DNA from: Phycisphaeraceae bacterium
GTDB taxonomy: Bacteria > Planctomycetota > Phycisphaerae > Phycisphaerales > UBA1924
Direction of reading: 5' to 3'
Assembly (NCBI GenBank): GCA_026126345.1
Contig: JAHCJH010000005.1
Coordinates: forward strand, 1 to 52,660
Length of the DNA stretch: 52,660 nucleotides
The translations under genes and the position numbers were made by a program. Numbering within the stretch: position 1 is the first letter of the stretch; every line of letters starts with the position of its first letter. Below the pieces are notes generated by a model. The model did not search any database and was not told the origin of the DNA. It was given only the letters and a program-made list of their open reading frames with translations. Positions 52,044-52,660 of the stretch are shown one piece after another.

Positions 52044-52532
52044 ATGACACTCCAGGAACTCCAGGTCACGCTTCAGGCCGTCAGTTCGTTCGCCATTGCC
52101 GGCGGCCTGCTGTACTCCGCCGTTCAGTTCCGCAACTACCGGCGTGCCCAGCACGTGGCGAACTTCACCAAGCTGGTCGAACTGCAGATGCACCTGCGCG
52201 AGATGCGCGTCAAGGAACCGATCCTGGCCCAGGTGTACCGGCACGACGTCGAAGGCGCCGCCAGCGAGCGTGAGGTGCGTGAGTACTTCTTCAATCTCAT
52301 GCAGGTGTCGGTCTTCGAGATCGTGTGGTATGCCCACAGGCACGGGCAGGTGCCAGACGACTACTTCTCGAGCTGGGCCAGCCGCATGCGCGAGATCGCG
52401 GCGGAGCCGTCATTCAGGCGGATGATGAATTCGCCGAGCATGAAGATCATGCACGACGACTTCCAGGTGTACATGCAGGACATGGTTCGGAACACGCCGG
52501 CGCGGGCCGAGCGGGCGGTCGCCGGCGCCTGA
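52044..52532 (+). CDS. Small membrane-associated protein of unknown function
   Basis: A 162-residue protein. One N-terminal hydrophobic helix (LQAVSSFAIAGGLLYSAVQF, residues ~9-28) is followed by a soluble helical part with paired aromatic and basic residues (FRNYRRAQHVANFTKLVELQ, YFFNLMQVSVFEIVWYAHRH, ASRMREIAAEPSFRRMM). The layout, one anchor then a long helical bundle, recalls DUF4760/DUF6082-type proteins of unknown role; this is a shape match only. ATG 52044 is the first start after a leaderless-type -10. The next gene is convergent. Confidence 0.65.
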   Translation: MTLQELQVTLQAVSSFAIAGGLLYSAVQFRNYRRAQHVANFTKLVELQMHLREMRVKEPILAQVYRHDVEGAASEREVREYFFNLMQVSVFEIVWYAHRHGQVPDDYFSSWASRMREIAAEPSFRRMMNSPSMKIMHDDFQVYMQDMVRNTPARAERAVAGA

Positions 52533-52548
52533 ACGCGGTCGGGGCCGG

Positions 52549-52660
52549 TTACTTGCGCTCCCAGCGCACCTTGCCGGGGATCACCGAGGCAACGCGGTCG
52601 CCGGCCAGGTAGTCCCTGGCGACGGCGTCGTCACGGACGTAGGCGTCGAGCATCGCGAGC
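52549..52660 (-). CDS. C-terminal end of an unidentified protein
   Basis: The minus-strand frame is open from the window edge to TAA (52551-52549). It gives 36 visible residues ending LAGDRVASVIPGKVRWERK, with codon use like the neighbouring genes. It is too short to name. The stop lies 16 bases after the convergent gene. Confidence 0.45.
   Translation of the reverse strand, partial: LAMLDAYVRDDAVARDYLAGDRVASVIPGKVRWERK

Overview
The window is GC-rich throughout (about 70%), densely coded on both strands, and carries no rRNA, tRNA, CRISPR array or complete insertion sequence that I can see. Several family signatures point to a planctomycete, most likely class Phycisphaerae. These are a DUF2231 plus planctomycete-type cytochrome c (PSCyt1) fusion, a PEP-CTERM-like exported protein, a prepilin-like protein with the planctomycete DUF1559 flavour, a secreted propeller/Ig/dockerin-like protein, and a large secretin with a TPR-rich N-terminus. 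The assignment rests on gene content only.

Layout. 1-7.8 kb: end of a Kef-type antiporter, a UVR-motif protein, a primary-like sigma factor with a long structured leader, an FkbM methyltransferase, an exported protein of unknown function coupled to thioredoxin reductase, a lipoprotein and an ACT-domain protein. 7.8-10.7 kb: an iron-sulfur assembly operon on the minus strand (iscS, a four-helix-bundle gene, iscU, an A-type carrier) with a Fur-like palindrome at its promoter and a terminator at its end. 10.8-13.5 kb: a secreted propeller protein broken by two nearby single-base deletions. 13.5-18.2 kb: a STAS/anti-sigma-kinase pair and a 1181-residue secretin, with a strong terminator after the secretin. 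18.4-25.2 kb: an unknown gene divergent from coaX, then a shortened MnmE-like GTPase, a TPR membrane protein, an RluA-family pseudouridine synthase and a propeller lipoprotein. 25.3-34.4 kb: a DegT-type aminotransferase, an FHA protein, hemW, a ribE-ruvC-NtrC-type operon, a PQQ-type propeller lipoprotein and purH. 34.4-41.8 kb: a TPR/O-GlcNAc-transferase-like protein, a shortened DUF606 membrane protein, a periplasmic cyclophilin, a pilin-like protein, an Hcp-like exported protein, a BamD-like/LptE-like pair, DUF2934 and the PEP-CTERM-like protein. 41.8-52.7 kb: a Tat-exported epimerase divergent from a LysR regulator, a membrane protein, the PSCyt1 protein, an M24 peptidase coupled to an FRG-domain gene, aconitase, a DUF2325-like protein and a small membrane protein.

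Genes that work together: iscS/iscU/iscA-type (Fe-S assembly, which would also supply the aconitase and HemW here); the bamD-like/lptE-like pair (outer-membrane assembly); the STAS/RsbW-like pair (partner switching); ribE-ruvC-NtrC (co-transcribed but not obviously related in function).

The most interesting signals are not single proteins. (1) A four-part, 26-bp stem-loop of 71 nt sits directly in front of the sigma-factor ribosome binding site. (2) Almost every operon head has a -10-like hexamer TANNNT, often preceded by GC, with no recognisable -35. In about ten cases this lies only 5-12 nt before the start codon, which predicts leaderless mRNAs. In many others a GC hairpin begins at or near the predicted +1. 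(3) The four-helix-bundle gene inside the isc operon is bracketed by oppositely oriented low-GC repeat words, as a cassette would be.
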